Shown: one piece after another, positions 15,905 through 26,310 of the stretch
How the letters are laid out: each line of letters starts with the position of its first letter
How positions within the stretch are numbered: position 1 is the first letter of the stretch
Assembly (NCBI GenBank): GCA_902519835.1
Contig: CABYLU010000009.1
Location: forward strand, 1 to 36,257
Direction: 5' to 3'
Length of the DNA stretch: 36,257 bases
Source: an uncultured Pelagibacteraceae bacterium
GTDB taxonomy: Bacteria > Pseudomonadota > Alphaproteobacteria > Pelagibacterales > AG-422-B15
Translations under genes and position numbers: made by a program
Notes under the pieces: generated by a model
What the model saw: the letters and a program-made list of their open reading frames with translations, nothing else
What the model was told of the DNA's origin: nothing
Databases searched by the model: none

Positions 15905-17197
15905 TTAGTATCGATAAGCTTCAGGTTTATAAGGACCCTCTGGAGTTACACTAATATAGTCAGCTTGATCTTTGGATAATTGTGTAAGTTTAGCTCCTAC
16001 CTTTTCTAAATGGAGACGCGCAACCTTTTCATCTAAATGCTTTGGAAGTACATAAACTTTTTTTTCATAATTTTCCGAATTATTCCATAATTCGATTTGC
16101 GCTGTTACCTGATTTGTAAATGAAGCACTCATCACAAAGCTTGGATGGCCAGTAGCACAACCTAAATTTACTAGTCTTCCCTCAGCTAATAAAATAATTC
16201 TTTTTTCATCCGGGAATGTGATTTCGTGTACTTGTGGCTTGATCTCATCCCATTTATAATTTCTAAGTGCGTCAACTTGAATTTCGTTATCAAAGTGACC
16301 AATGTTGCATAAGATTGCTCTATCTTTCATATCTCTCATGTGATCTGCGGTTACAATATCTTTATTTCCCGTGGCAGTAACAACTATATCTGCTTCCTTG
16401 ATCATTTCATCCATCAATACAACTTCATAGCCCTCCATTGCTGCCTGTAGTGCACAAATTGGATCTGTCTCGGTAACCATTACTCTTGCACCACTTTGAC
16501 GTAATGATGCTGCGCTTCCTTTTCCAACATCACCAAAACCAGCAACAATAGCAACTTTACCTGACATCATAACATCAGTTGCTCTTTTAATGCCGTCAAC
16601 TAAACTTTCTCTACATCCATACAGATTATCAAATTTAGATTTAGTAACTGAGTCGTTCACGTTAATAGCTGGCACCATTAACGTTCCATCACTCTCCATT
16701 TTTTTTAACGCGAGTACACCTGTAGTTGTTTCCTCAGAGAGACCTTTTACCTCTTTTAATAAGTCATTATATTCTTTGTGCATTAAACTTGTTAGGTCAC
16801 CACCATCGTCAAGAATCATATTTGGTTTCCAACCTTCTTTACCTTCAATCGTTTGTCTTACACACCACCAATATTCTTCTTCTGTTTCACCTTTCCATGC
16901 ATAAACTGGTATACCTGCTTTGGCTATTGCAGCTGCGGCATGATCTTGCGTTGAAAATATGTTGCACGATGACCATCTAACATCCGCTCCTAATTCTACT
17001 AATGTTTCAATTAGCACAGCAGTTTGTATGGTCATATGAAGACAACCGAGGATCCTTGCTCCTTCCAGCGGTTTTTTTCCTTTGTATTCACTTCTTAATG
17101 CCATTAATCCTGGCATCTCTGTTTCAGCAAGAGATATCTCTTTTCTGCCAAAATCAGAAAGATTTATGTCTGCTACTTTGTAATCTTCGTTTGCCAT
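15905..17197 (-). CDS. ahcY: S-adenosylhomocysteine hydrolase (adenosylhomocysteinase)
   Basis: It hydrolyses S-adenosylhomocysteine to adenosine and homocysteine, keeping the methyl cycle running. It has 430 residues and uses NAD: the Rossmann motif is [14 protein letters not shown]. Signature segments [41 protein letters not shown] and the C-terminal [10 protein letters not shown] (with the conserved terminal lysine and tyrosine) are intact. Its length is like the compact 430-residue forms rather than the roughly 465-residue form common in larger alphaproteobacteria. It lies between chvG (51-base gap) and tsaE (27-base gap). No SAH-riboswitch-like structure can be fitted into the short leader. 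Confidence 0.97.
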   Translation of the reverse strand: MANEDYKVADINLSDFGRKEISLAETEMPGLMALRSEYKGKKPLEGARILGCLHMTIQTAVLIETLVELGADVRWSSCNIFSTQDHAAAAIAKAGIPVYAWKGETEEEYWWCVRQTIEGKEGWKPNMILDDGGDLTSLMHKEYNDLLKEVKGLSEETTTGVLALKKMESDGTLMVPAINVNDSVTKSKFDNLYGCRESLVDGIKRATDVMMSGKVAIVAGFGDVGKGSAASLRQSGARVMVTETDPICALQAAMEGYEVVLMDEMIKEADIVVTATGNKDIVTADHMRDMKDRAILCNIGHFDNEIQVDALRNYKWDEIKPQVHEITFPDEKRIILLAEGRLVNLGCATGHPSFVMSASFTNQVTAQIELWNNSENYEKKVYVLPKHLDEKVARLHLEKVGAKLTQLSKDQADYISVTPEGPYKPEAYRY

Positions 17198-17248
17198 AGA
17201 TCATAAAATATAGGTTATATAAAACATTAATCAATCTTAATATTTAAT

Positions 17249-18769
17249 CTAATCTGCCAGTGGTAGATTAACAACGAACTTAGCACCTACTATGTTTCCG
17301 CCATCTGTAATGTTATCTGCAGATATATAGCCATCATGAGCATCAATAATTTGCTTAGCAATACTCAAACCTAAACCTGAATGGCCTTGATTACTTTGAT
17401 TGTCTCTAAAAGAATAAAACCTTTCAAAGATTCTTTTTATATTTGGATCCTTAATTCCAGGACCCTCATCAGCAATTGAAACGCTTAGATAGTTTTCGGT
17501 TGACGATAATACAATTTCTATAATTCCACAAGTTGGAGAAAATGAAGCAGCATTCATTACTATATTGTCAAAAGCTTGATAAAGAAATGATCTTTGGCCA
17601 TTAACCCAAAGACTTTGATTTTCATTGGCAATAAATTTTATATCTAATTTATTGGAAAAATTTTCTTTATAATTATTAATTAAATCATCTAAAAGTTCCC
17701 TAATATTGAAAATGTTTGACTGACTTTTGTATAAATTAACTTCATCTTTAATCATCGACGAATAATCAGTGATAATATTTTCAATTCTCGAGATATCACT
17801 TAAGATCAAGTCAAGAAATCTTTTCTGATCATCATCTAATTTATCATTGATTACATCAGTCGCCATTCTTATAGATGCAAGTGGATTTCTTATCTCATGC
17901 ATTAAGTCAGCTGAATTATTTTCTGCATTATCTATTTTTTGATATAAGTTTTTAAGCATTGTATTAATAATTTTTGAAAGTTGACCAATTTCGTCCTCTC
18001 TTCTATCAAGAACAGTAATTAAGGGTTTTGATTTAACATCTGCATCTACATTTTCAGCAGCTTTTGCTAATTTTTTTATTGGCTTAAGAATTATGAAATT
18101 TAGAAAAAAAGAAAAAAGAATGAGGCTAAATGCAATTGCTAGACCAGCCAAAAGTACATTAAACCTAATTTGATTATTAATCCTTTGAATTTCAGTATTA
18201 TCTTCATAAGCAACTATATGAAAGATATCATCATTTAGACTCACAGGTAAAATTGAAAACAGTTCTAATTTTTTATTTTCCTGTGGGATGGAAAAACTAC
18301 TTTTAATTCCTATTTTTGAGTTATCATATTTTTCAATAAAAATTTCATTGTTAAGAAATTCTCTAAACTCTATAGCTTTTTTATCTGAATTTAAAATTTT
18401 GTTATTATTGGAATATTCACCAAGCTTTTCAATCTCAATAAGCGGACTTGGATTAATGCTACCTGAAGCGACATCATATCCTTTAGTGTCAATAACCACA
18501 TTTCCTTCATTATCTAAAATTAATATAGATAAATTTTTAATCTCAAGCTTAGATAAAATAGCATCGTATATAATTTGAGAGTTATTATTTCTAAGAAAAT
18601 TAGACGAATTTAAAAAATTATAGATTATTAAATTTTGATTATCGATTTCCTTAAGTCTCTTATTCAATTGATAGTTATTTAAAACAACTATTAATACTGT
18701 AGTTGCTATTGCTAGCAGAACTAGTCCTAGTAAATTGTAAAATAAATATTTTTTTAATAAACTATTCAA
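17249..18769 (-). CDS. chvG: ChvG-type (ExoS-like) sensor histidine kinase
   Basis: This 506-residue inner-membrane sensor partners with ChvI; in rhizobia the pair responds to acidity and envelope stress. A first membrane helix (about 10-30) and a second (about 205-228) bracket a periplasmic domain of roughly 170 residues. A HAMP linker follows, then the phospho-acceptor H291 in LMHEIRNPLASIR. The ATP-binding domain has the N box at DNIVMNAASF (401-410), ADEGPGI, and GHSGLGLSIAKQIIDAHDG. The only start I can find is a TTG at 18769. It is 27 bases after chvI. The sensory domain is shorter and more divergent than the catalytic part, so the stimulus may differ. Confidence 0.88.
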   Translation of the reverse strand: MNSLLKKYLFYNLLGLVLLAIATTVLIVVLNNYQLNKRLKEIDNQNLIIYNFLNSSNFLRNNNSQIIYDAILSKLEIKNLSILILDNEGNVVIDTKGYDVASGSINPSPLIEIEKLGEYSNNNKILNSDKKAIEFREFLNNEIFIEKYDNSKIGIKSSFSIPQENKKLELFSILPVSLNDDIFHIVAYEDNTEIQRINNQIRFNVLLAGLAIAFSLILFSFFLNFIILKPIKKLAKAAENVDADVKSKPLITVLDRREDEIGQLSKIINTMLKNLYQKIDNAENNSADLMHEIRNPLASIRMATDVINDKLDDDQKRFLDLILSDISRIENIITDYSSMIKDEVNLYKSQSNIFNIRELLDDLINNYKENFSNKLDIKFIANENQSLWVNGQRSFLYQAFDNIVMNAASFSPTCGIIEIVLSSTENYLSVSIADEGPGIKDPNIKRIFERFYSFRDNQSNQGHSGLGLSIAKQIIDAHDGYISADNITDGGNIVGAKFVVNLPLAD

Positions 18770-18796
18770 CTCTTTTATTTTAAACAGAAATATATT

Positions 18797-19495
18797 TTAT
18801 TTCCATTGATATCCTGAACCATACAATGTGTGAATAGCATTAAACTCTGGATCTATTTTTCGAAATTTTTTTCTAATCCTTTTTATATGACTATCGATTG
18901 TCCTATCATCTACATCTAGTTCATCATTGTAAGCTATTTCCATCAGCCGGTCTCTGGACTTAACAATACCTGGCCTTTCAACTAATTCTTTTATTATTTT
19001 AAACTCTGTTGTAGTTAAATCTTCATCGAGTTGAACTTCTTTCCACTCACAAGAATGTCTTAGGCAGTCCAGTCTCAAATTACCATGTTGAATTATTTCA
19101 TTTACATTCTTACTATCGGAATCAATTTTTACTCTATTTAGCGTATTTTTAATTGTTTCAATTAAAATCTCCTTAGAAAAATTACCTCCTTTTGTGACAT
19201 AACCATCGACACCCTGCATTAAACCTTTCAACTTATCTGCCTCTTGATCTTTCGATGTAAGAAAAATAACAGGTATTTTTAATTTTTCTCTTATCTTTCT
19301 AAAAAGCTCATAACCATCCATGCGCGGCATTTTTATATCAATGACTGCAAGCGCTGGAGGATATCTAAACATTCCAATTAATGCAGATTGACCATCAACA
19401 TACGTATGAATTTCAAAATCCTCTTTTTTAAGTAGCTCTTCTAAAGAAATCAAAATATTTCGATCATCATCAATTAGTGCAATAAGAGTTTTCAT
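18797..19495 (-). CDS. chvI: ChvI-type response regulator, OmpR family
   Basis: This 232-residue regulator has a receiver domain followed by a winged-helix DNA-binding domain. The acidic pocket is D9-D11, the phosphorylation site is D53 (AVIDIKMPRMDGYE), and K102 completes the active site. The C-terminal domain has TTTEFKIIKELVERPG and the recognition region DDRTIDSHIKRIRKKFR. It heads the long minus-strand run and is divergent from pckA (about 110-135 bases apart). chvI next to pckA is a known alphaproteobacterial arrangement, so control of both directions from this intergenic space is plausible. The AT-rich gap shows no operator I can define. Confidence 0.93.
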   Translation of the reverse strand: MKTLIALIDDDRNILISLEELLKKEDFEIHTYVDGQSALIGMFRYPPALAVIDIKMPRMDGYELFRKIREKLKIPVIFLTSKDQEADKLKGLMQGVDGYVTKGGNFSKEILIETIKNTLNRVKIDSDSKNVNEIIQHGNLRLDCLRHSCEWKEVQLDEDLTTTEFKIIKELVERPGIVKSRDRLMEIAYNDELDVDDRTIDSHIKRIRKKFRKIDPEFNAIHTLYGSGYQWK

Positions 19496-19630
19496 ATAAT
19501 AATTATTAATAGTTAGTTATGGCATTAAAATGGCAAAAAATCATAAAATATAATTAACAGAATTCTTAATATTATAAATATTTGCCCTTAACATAATTGT
19601 AATTATATGTTTCTATCTCAAGCCTATAAA

Positions 19631-21211
19631 ATGAATAATCAACTAAATAAACAAATTATTGATAATGCTTCAAATGTAAGCCGTAACTTAAGTGCTGAAG
19701 AGCTATACGAGATATCCTACAAAAATAATGAAGGGGAACTCTCTAAACACGGAGCTCTTGTTGTAGAAACAGGTAAACACACAGGACGTTCAGCAAATGA
19801 TAAATTCTTTGTAGAAGAAAATGATAATAAAAGCAAAATTCATTGGGGTGACACTAACGTAGCAATTTCTGAAGATAAATTCGAAAAAATAGCTAATTCT
19901 TTTGTTGAATTTGCAAAAGGTAGATCAATTTTCTCAAATGATTTAATGGGTGGAGCAGATAGAAATCATTCATTAAACGTCTCAATTATTACTGAATACG
20001 CTTGGCATGGTCTATTTGCAAGACATCTTTTAGTGAGGCCAACAGCTGATGAGATTAAAAACTTTGTTGCAGACTACACTATTATTAACTTTCCAAGCCT
20101 CAAATTAGATCCTGAATTTCACGGTACTAATAGTGAAACAGCGATAATAGTAAATCTGAAAGAAAAAGTAATACTTATCGCTGGAACTGAGTACGCAGGT
20201 GAAACAAAAAAATCAGTTTTCACTCTCCTAAATTTTTTATTGCCAGAAAAAAATGTAATGCCGATGCATTGCTCAGTTAATTGTGGAGAAAAAGGAGACT
20301 CAGCTATTTTCTTCGGTCTCTCTGGAACTGGAAAAACAACCCTGAGTGCTGATCCAAATAGATCTTTGTTGGGAGATGATGAACATGGCTGGTCGGATGA
20401 AGGTCTTTTTAATTTTGAAGGCGGTTGTTATGCAAAATTGATACGTTTATCTAAAGATGCTGAGCCAGAAATCTATAAGACAACTCAAATGAAGGGTACA
20501 GTTATAGAAAATGCGGTCATGAATAAAGATGGTCTTTTAGACCTTGATGACAACTCACTTACTGAAAATACAAGAGGCGCATATCCGTTAGATTATATAC
20601 CTGGAGTGATAAAATCTGGAAAAGCACCACACCCTAATAATATAATAATGTTAACAGCAGATGCATTCGGTATATTACCACCTATTGCAAAATTAACTCC
20701 AGAACAAGCAATGTATCATTTTCTTTCAGGCTATACTGCAAAAGTAGCGGGCACCGAAATTGGACTATCAAATGAACCTCAGGCAACGTTCTCAACATGT
20801 TTTGGAGCCCCTTTTATGCCCAGAAATCCAATTGAATATGGAAATCTACTTAAAGAAAAAATCTCTCAATTTGCAGTGGATTGTTGGTTAGTAAATACTG
20901 GATGGTCAGGTGGTGTTTACGGAGTTGGTAAGCGAATATCAATTAAAGATACCCGAAGATTACTTGATGCCGCACTATCTGGCGAACTTTCAAATTCACC
21001 GATGAGAAAAGATAAGAATTTTGGATTTAGTGTGCCTCTAACAGTTAAAGGCATTGATGAAGCTATATTGGATCCAAGAAATACATGGAGTAATGCATCA
21101 GAGTACGATGAACAAGCTAAAAAATTAGTAAATATGTTTATTGAAAATTTTGTAAAGTTTGAGTCTGATGTAGAGGATAAAATTCTTGCGTCAGGTCCAG
21201 TAACTAGTTAG
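19631..21211 (+). CDS. pckA: phosphoenolpyruvate carboxykinase (ATP)
   Basis: This is the first step of gluconeogenesis: oxaloacetate plus ATP gives PEP, CO2 and ADP. I start at the ATG at 19631 (526 residues); an in-frame ATG at 19607 would add eight residues that look unlike the family. Motifs in order are [13 protein letters not shown] (substrate arginine), the kinase-1a P-loop [15 protein letters not shown], kinase-2 LLGDDEHGW, and [10 protein letters not shown]. The nucleotide-base region [19 protein letters not shown] lies later. All catalytic segments are intact. The gene is divergent from chvI, and its stop overlaps the convergent MFS transporter by 8 bases. Confidence 0.96.
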   Translation: MNNQLNKQIIDNASNVSRNLSAEELYEISYKNNEGELSKHGALVVETGKHTGRSANDKFFVEENDNKSKIHWGDTNVAISEDKFEKIANSFVEFAKGRSIFSNDLMGGADRNHSLNVSIITEYAWHGLFARHLLVRPTADEIKNFVADYTIINFPSLKLDPEFHGTNSETAIIVNLKEKVILIAGTEYAGETKKSVFTLLNFLLPEKNVMPMHCSVNCGEKGDSAIFFGLSGTGKTTLSADPNRSLLGDDEHGWSDEGLFNFEGGCYAKLIRLSKDAEPEIYKTTQMKGTVIENAVMNKDGLLDLDDNSLTENTRGAYPLDYIPGVIKSGKAPHPNNIIMLTADAFGILPPIAKLTPEQAMYHFLSGYTAKVAGTEIGLSNEPQATFSTCFGAPFMPRNPIEYGNLLKEKISQFAVDCWLVNTGWSGGVYGVGKRISIKDTRRLLDAALSGELSNSPMRKDKNFGFSVPLTVKGIDEAILDPRNTWSNASEYDEQAKKLVNMFIENFVKFESDVEDKILASGPVTS

Positions 21212-22475
21212 GTCCCATTACTCTCTCAAGATCTTCTTTGTAGCTAAAACTTGCAATATAATAACAAATGATTGCAATTAAACCTGTTAAGCCAACCGAA
21301 ACCAATGAATATGTATATGGTGCAGAAAAATCGTTGAAAACATAATCCACTAAATATCCAGTAAAAAAGCTTCCTACCCCCATTCCAATAATATTAACTC
21401 CTAATATAAAGATAGCTACCATCGTCGATCTTACTTTCACTGGAGTTAACTCTTGAACAGCAGCAAATACTGGTCCATAAAAAAAGGTAACATTAAATGA
21501 TACAAAAAAAAGTGTAAAATAGAAAAAATATGAGTCAGGACTGATAAATCTGTAACTAACAGTTAAAGGTGTTAAGATTATGTAAGATATAACTAAAAAA
21601 GTCATTACACCGCCTTTAAAATAATGACTTAAACGATCTGATAAAATTCCTCCAGCAAGCGCACCTAAAGTTCCTCCTATTATAAATAAAAAACCAAACA
21701 ACGAGTTATAAGAGCTTGCAGTAAAACCTCTTTCATTAACTGCCCACAAAACCTCAAAGTTTCCAGCTCCTAAAGGTATGTGCAAAAAGATACTTCCTAT
21801 AATTACAAATGCTAAACAATTAGAGTTATAGAGAGCAGATTTGGTCATACTCAGAATATCTTTAATGCTATTTTTTTTTGAAGTTTTATCAAAGTTTATA
21901 TCTAATTGGCCCCTTATTGGTTCAAAAAGAAAATAAGTAAGTATGCCAAGTCCCATACCAATCAAACCAAGAAAAATAAATACTGCTCGCCAGCCAAAAA
22001 TGGGGCCAAAAAATGCAGCAATTAACATTCCAAATCCAACACCCAAAGGTATGCCTAAATAATAAATTGCTGATGCTGTTCCTCTTTGATTTTGCTTAAA
22101 AAGATCTGAAAGCATTGATATTGCATTTGGTGTTAAAGCTGATTCACCCACCCCAATAAGGGCTCTAGCAAAAATTAAATGAGAGAAATTTTTTGCTATA
22201 CCAGTTATAGCTGTCATTAAACTCCATAAAAATACACCTGCAGCGGCAATTTTCATTCTGCTAAATTTATCGCCAAGTACTCCCATGAAAATTCCAAATA
22301 CTGAATAAAAAAAAAGAAAGTAAACGCCTGTGAGTAATCCCCATTGAACATTAGTAAGATTAAATTCTGATTTTATTTGTGGAGCAAAAGCAATTAAAAG
22401 ATTTCTGTCTACAAAATTAAAAATATTTAAAATCAAAAAAAAAGCGAGATAGAAATATGGGGAATTAAATCTCAT
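21204..22475 (-). CDS. MFS transporter, spinster-like
   Basis: The 423-residue protein has twelve predicted membrane helices of the major facilitator superfamily. The first helix carries [14 protein letters not shown], and the loop 2-3 motif is [13 protein letters not shown]. Helix 4-5 reads [19 protein letters not shown], a pattern seen in spinster-type carriers. The long central loop separates the two six-helix halves. The substrate is unknown; relatives are linked to lipids, sugars or organic anions. It begins 3 bases after the cytidylyltransferase-cupin gene, so it is in the polA unit, and it overlaps pckA at the 3' end. Confidence 0.85.
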   Translation of the reverse strand: MRFNSPYFYLAFFLILNIFNFVDRNLLIAFAPQIKSEFNLTNVQWGLLTGVYFLFFYSVFGIFMGVLGDKFSRMKIAAAGVFLWSLMTAITGIAKNFSHLIFARALIGVGESALTPNAISMLSDLFKQNQRGTASAIYYLGIPLGVGFGMLIAAFFGPIFGWRAVFIFLGLIGMGLGILTYFLFEPIRGQLDINFDKTSKKNSIKDILSMTKSALYNSNCLAFVIIGSIFLHIPLGAGNFEVLWAVNERGFTASSYNSLFGFLFIIGGTLGALAGGILSDRLSHYFKGGVMTFLVISYIILTPLTVSYRFISPDSYFFYFTLFFVSFNVTFFYGPVFAAVQELTPVKVRSTMVAIFILGVNIIGMGVGSFFTGYLVDYVFNDFSAPYTYSLVSVGLTGLIAIICYYIASFSYKEDLERVMGPN

Positions 22476-22478
22476 TAA

Positions 22479-23255
22479 TTATTCTCTATGATAGTCATCT
22501 TCATATCTTACAATGTCATCTTCACCAAAATATGTACCTGTTTGCACTTCAATTATATTTAGCGGTGCATCAGTATTGTTTTCAAGTCTATGTTTACTGC
22601 CTACCGGAATAAAAATTGAATTATTAACTTTTAAATTATGCTGACTGTCATCAATCAGTACAGTTGCATCACCTTTAATAACCGTCCAAACTTCAGATCT
22701 TTTGGCATGTGACTGATAACTAAGTCTTGAATTTGGATTTACTTGTATTTCCTTAATTTTATGATCATCACTATCATCAATTATTCTAAACCAGCCCCAA
22801 GGTCTGTACTCAAGTGGTCCTTGCCAGTTTTTTAATATCCAACTAGAAGAATTTTTTTTAAAATCACCTCCAATACCAAACTCAAATTCTACATTATTAT
22901 TATTTTTAAATTTTTCCATCTCAGGAATATTGTCTGATGTTCTATCACCCCCATTTGCAAAAATTATTTTGTTATCTGGATATTGATCTATTACTTTTTG
23001 AATTGCATCAGATGCCGAGTTTAATTCATCATCATTAAATTCAATCGCTTTATCCACCACGGATAAATTTGATACTATTTCAATTCTTTCTTCTATTGGA
23101 AGAAAAGGGCTTCCTTTTTTTTGTGTCAACCATTGATCTGAATTGACTCCCACAATAAGTTTATCACCTAATTTTTTTGCATCCTTAAGATATGCTATAT
23201 GCCCGCTGTGAATCGGATCAAATCCCCCGGTTACAAGTACAATTATTTCAGACAT
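22479..23255 (-). CDS. fusion of cytidylyltransferase-like and mannose-6-phosphate-isomerase-type cupin domains
   Basis: This 258-residue protein has two catalytic modules. Residues 5-140 form a nucleotidyltransferase of the HxGH class, with VTGGFDPIHSGHIAYLKDAK (H16, H19) and RTSDNIPE later, like RfaE C-terminal or glycerol-3-phosphate cytidylyltransferases. Residues 150-258 form a cupin starting RPWGWFRIIDD with SYQSHAKRSEVWTVIKG and IPVGSKHRLEN, like type II mannose-6-phosphate isomerase cupins. Such pairing suggests making an activated sugar or polyol for a surface polymer, but the substrates are not known. The ATG overlaps the polA stop as TAATG, so translation is coupled to polA. Confidence 0.8.
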   Translation of the reverse strand: MSEIIVLVTGGFDPIHSGHIAYLKDAKKLGDKLIVGVNSDQWLTQKKGSPFLPIEERIEIVSNLSVVDKAIEFNDDELNSASDAIQKVIDQYPDNKIIFANGGDRTSDNIPEMEKFKNNNNVEFEFGIGGDFKKNSSSWILKNWQGPLEYRPWGWFRIIDDSDDHKIKEIQVNPNSRLSYQSHAKRSEVWTVIKGDATVLIDDSQHNLKVNNSIFIPVGSKHRLENNTDAPLNIIEVQTGTYFGEDDIVRYEDDYHRE

Positions 23256-26071
23256 TAATGAGCATCACTCCAATTTAAAGCATGGTTATAATCAACCACT
23301 AAGGGAATAGAAAAATCAAATTTAGGTTTTAAAGCATTTTCCATTTCCTTAATTATTATCTCCTTGTAATGGTTTAATTTATTCTTTTTTATTTCAAATA
23401 TTAATTCATCATGAACTTGCAGTAACATTTTGCAGTCTTTTGAGTCTCTGATTTTACCATTTATTTTTATCATAGCTAATTTTATTATATCTGCTGCAGT
23501 ACCCTGAATTGGAGCATTTATTGCTGCTCTTTCCTGAAATGATCTAAGTGCAAAATTTTTATCCTTTATTCTTGGGAAAAAACATTTTCTTCCACAGACT
23601 GTTTCTACATAGCCATTTTTACGACAAAACTCTTTAGTATGATCCATAAATTCTCTAATACCTGAAAATTTCTGAAAATATCTTTTTATAAAATCTCCCG
23701 CTTCATAGTTTGAAATTGCGAGCTGCTTCGCAAGTCCATAAGCTGAAATGCCATATATTATACCAAAGTTAACTGCTTTTGCTTTTCTCCTTAATTCATT
23801 ATCAACTTCTTTTAATTTCACATTAAAAATTTCTGCAGCTGTAATTTGGTGAATATCTTCATTATTTATAAATGCTTCCTTTAGTTGTTTAACATCAGCC
23901 ATATGAGCAAGAACTCTCAGTTCAATTTGACTATAATCAGCAGCTAGCATGACAAACCCTTCATCAGGTACAAAAGCTTTTCTAATTGACTTACCTTCTT
24001 CAGTTCTTATCGGAATATTTTGTAAATTTGGATCTGATGATGCAAGTCTTCCCGTATTAGTTGAAGCCATAGAAAATGAAGTATGTATTCTACCTGTTTC
24101 TCTGACAATGTGATTTTGGAGTGCGTCGGTATAAGTGTTCTTGAGTTTTGAGAGTTGTCGCCACTGAATAATATTGTCAGCAACTTTGTTTCCTTCGTAT
24201 GCAAGGTCCTCTAAAACTTCGATACCCGTTGATTTTTCTCCAGTTTTAGTTTTTTTTGGAGGCTTGAGTTTTAATTTATCAAAAAGGATCTCTGATAATT
24301 GTTTTGGAGAACCAATATTAAATTCTGAACCTGTTTCTTTGTATATTTTTTTCTCAAGTTTTTCTATTCTTTGCGAAAATTTAATCGACAAATCACTAAG
24401 ATATTTCTTGTCAACTTTAATTCCATTAATCTCCATTGATTGGATTGGATTTATTAGTTCTCTTTCAATGTTAGTATAAATGTAATTACCTCTCTCATGG
24501 TTAACTCTTTTTTTTAAAAAAAGATACAATTTAAAAGTAATTTCTGCATCTTCAGCTGCATAATTTAATGCATCTTCAATTTTAACCCTGTCAAAAGTTA
24601 TCTGGGACTTACCACTACCAACTACATCTTTGAATTTAATTGTTTGTCTATTTAAATGGATACTGGCTAATTCATCCATGCTATGTCGATTGACACCTGC
24701 ATCAAGCACATAAGACATTAACATAGTATCGTGAAAGCCTTTAACATCGATTCCATATTTATTTAAAATTGAATTGTCATATTTAATATTGTGGCCTATT
24801 TTTATGATGGACTCATCTTTCATCAAAGGAGAAATAATTGTTAGAAAGTTTTTTAGAGAAATTTGACTTTTAACAGTCTTTTCTTCCTGGTCAACATGCT
24901 GAAGTGGAATATAGTACGCATTATCTTGGTTAAAACATAGAGAGACTCCAACTAAATTAGCTTCAATTATATTTAACGAGTCAGTTTCGACATCATACAC
25001 AAATTCGCCTACATTATAGATTTCACTAATCAAATTTTTAAGATTTTTTTCATCATTTATTAAAATATAAGAAGATTTAGATTTAGAAATTTTGAATTGA
25101 TTTTTCAAATTTCTTTCAGGAATTTTATTGTCGCCGCTTGAATTTCTTTGTTTATTTGTTTTTATTTGACTCTTCGCTTTTATTTTTACGTTAGGATTTT
25201 TTTTTCTAATTCTCTCAGAGAGTTTTTTTAACTCAAGCTCGTCTAAAAAAGGTATCAATTTTTCAACGGAAACTTCTTTTTTGATTAAATCATTGAGTTC
25301 TGGAATGTCTTTTACATCTTTTCGCAAAGTTACTAATTCTTTACTAATAAGAATATTTTTCTTATTGCCTTTAATTGTTTCTCTTCTCTTTTGCTGCTTA
25401 ATATTATCACAGTTATCAAGAAGACTTTCTAAATTACCAAAATCGTTTATCAGCTGTGCTGCTGTTTTTACTCCTATGCCTGGAGCTCCTGGGACGTTGT
25501 CTGAACTATCACCAGCTAGAGCTTGTACATCGATTACATATTCAGGGGTAACTCCGAACTTTTCAATTACTTCATTTGGTCCAATAGTTTTATTTTTCAT
25601 TGTATCAATTAATTTCACCTGATTTGAAACAATTTGCATAAGATCTTTATCGGAGGAAACTATGGATACACTCCATTTTTTATTTTCTGCGAGTGATGCA
25701 TATGTTGCAATAATATCATCTGCTTCATAACCACTTAGTTCAATAGATGGTATACCAAAGGCTTTCACAGCATCCTTAATTATTTTAAATTGTGGTATTA
25801 AGTCCTCTGGTGGATCACCTCTATTAGCTTTATATTCTTTATAAATATCATTTCTGAAAGTTTTTCTGGCACTATCAAAAATAACCGCTAGATGTGTCGG
25901 ACTAATCTTTTTGTCAGTATCTTCAATTAATTTATAAAGCATGTTACAAAAACCATTCACTGCCCCAGTTGGGAGCCCATCACTTTTTCGATATAGTGGC
26001 GGTAATGCGTAATATGCTCTAAAAATATATCCTGATCCATCAACCAAAAATAGGTGATTACTTTCTGCCAT
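23255..26071 (-). CDS. polA: DNA polymerase I, with 5'-3' and 3'-5' exonuclease domains
   Basis: The 938-residue repair and Okazaki-fragment-processing polymerase has all three domains. The 5' nuclease occupies about 1-290 (DGSGYIFRAYYALPP; GYEADDIIATYA; GDSSDNVPGAPGIG). The proofreading domain covers about 340-520 and looks active: D360 and E362 in YDVETDSL, GHNIKYDNSI, and the aspartate in NYAAEDAE. The polymerase domain has motif A ADYSQIELRVLAH (D712), the O-helix RRKAKAVNFGIIYG with phenylalanine F769 at the dideoxy-discrimination position, and motif C QVHDE (887-889). The ATG directly abuts the stop of the zinc-finger gene (TAA then ATG). Confidence 0.97.
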   Translation of the reverse strand: MAESNHLFLVDGSGYIFRAYYALPPLYRKSDGLPTGAVNGFCNMLYKLIEDTDKKISPTHLAVIFDSARKTFRNDIYKEYKANRGDPPEDLIPQFKIIKDAVKAFGIPSIELSGYEADDIIATYASLAENKKWSVSIVSSDKDLMQIVSNQVKLIDTMKNKTIGPNEVIEKFGVTPEYVIDVQALAGDSSDNVPGAPGIGVKTAAQLINDFGNLESLLDNCDNIKQQKRRETIKGNKKNILISKELVTLRKDVKDIPELNDLIKKEVSVEKLIPFLDELELKKLSERIRKKNPNVKIKAKSQIKTNKQRNSSGDNKIPERNLKNQFKISKSKSSYILINDEKNLKNLISEIYNVGEFVYDVETDSLNIIEANLVGVSLCFNQDNAYYIPLQHVDQEEKTVKSQISLKNFLTIISPLMKDESIIKIGHNIKYDNSILNKYGIDVKGFHDTMLMSYVLDAGVNRHSMDELASIHLNRQTIKFKDVVGSGKSQITFDRVKIEDALNYAAEDAEITFKLYLFLKKRVNHERGNYIYTNIERELINPIQSMEINGIKVDKKYLSDLSIKFSQRIEKLEKKIYKETGSEFNIGSPKQLSEILFDKLKLKPPKKTKTGEKSTGIEVLEDLAYEGNKVADNIIQWRQLSKLKNTYTDALQNHIVRETGRIHTSFSMASTNTGRLASSDPNLQNIPIRTEEGKSIRKAFVPDEGFVMLAADYSQIELRVLAHMADVKQLKEAFINNEDIHQITAAEIFNVKLKEVDNELRRKAKAVNFGIIYGISAYGLAKQLAISNYEAGDFIKRYFQKFSGIREFMDHTKEFCRKNGYVETVCGRKCFFPRIKDKNFALRSFQERAAINAPIQGTAADIIKLAMIKINGKIRDSKDCKMLLQVHDELIFEIKKNKLNHYKEIIIKEMENALKPKFDFSIPLVVDYNHALNWSDAH

Positions 26072-26248
26072 TTATTTGAGTATGAATAGTTTACTACAAT
26101 ACGGACAAACGATCTGATTATCATCTCCCATATCAAGATATACTTTTGGGTGACCTAAGGGACCTTCAACTCCAGCGCAGCTTAATTTTTTTGAATTTAC
26201 ATATTCAACATCTTTATTTTGCTCGCTTTTTATTTCTGGAGAATTCAT
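26072..26248 (-). CDS. CHCC zinc-finger protein (zf-CHCC, NDUFS6-like)
   Basis: An ATG at 26248 opens a 58-codon frame ending TAA at 26072. The product contains the four presumed zinc ligands C24, H33, C48 and C51 in the pattern SCAGVEGPLGHPKVYLDMG followed by VCPYCSKLF. This is the zf-CHCC domain, homologous to the C-terminus of mitochondrial complex I subunit NDUFS6, and widespread in Alphaproteobacteria. In mitochondria it helps complex I assembly; the bacterial role is less clear. The stop is immediately followed by the polA start with no spacer, so the two are one transcription unit. The gene is small and easily missed, but the motif is unambiguous. Confidence 0.92.
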   Translation of the reverse strand: MNSPEIKSEQNKDVEYVNSKKLSCAGVEGPLGHPKVYLDMGDDNQIVCPYCSKLFILK

Positions 26249-26310
26249 AATCAGAATGATACAAGAAATTACTTTGAAAAACTATTAATTCTAATATTTA
26301 TTATTTTTTT

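Noticed and set aside
16590..17199. Three overlapping plus-strand frames opposite ahcY
   Set aside because: They are antisense to a highly conserved enzyme; the long open frames reflect codon bias on the opposite strand.
17198..17248. SAH or SAM riboswitch before ahcY
   Set aside because: The gap to chvG is only 51 bases, AT-rich and without GC stems; no riboswitch fold can be fitted.
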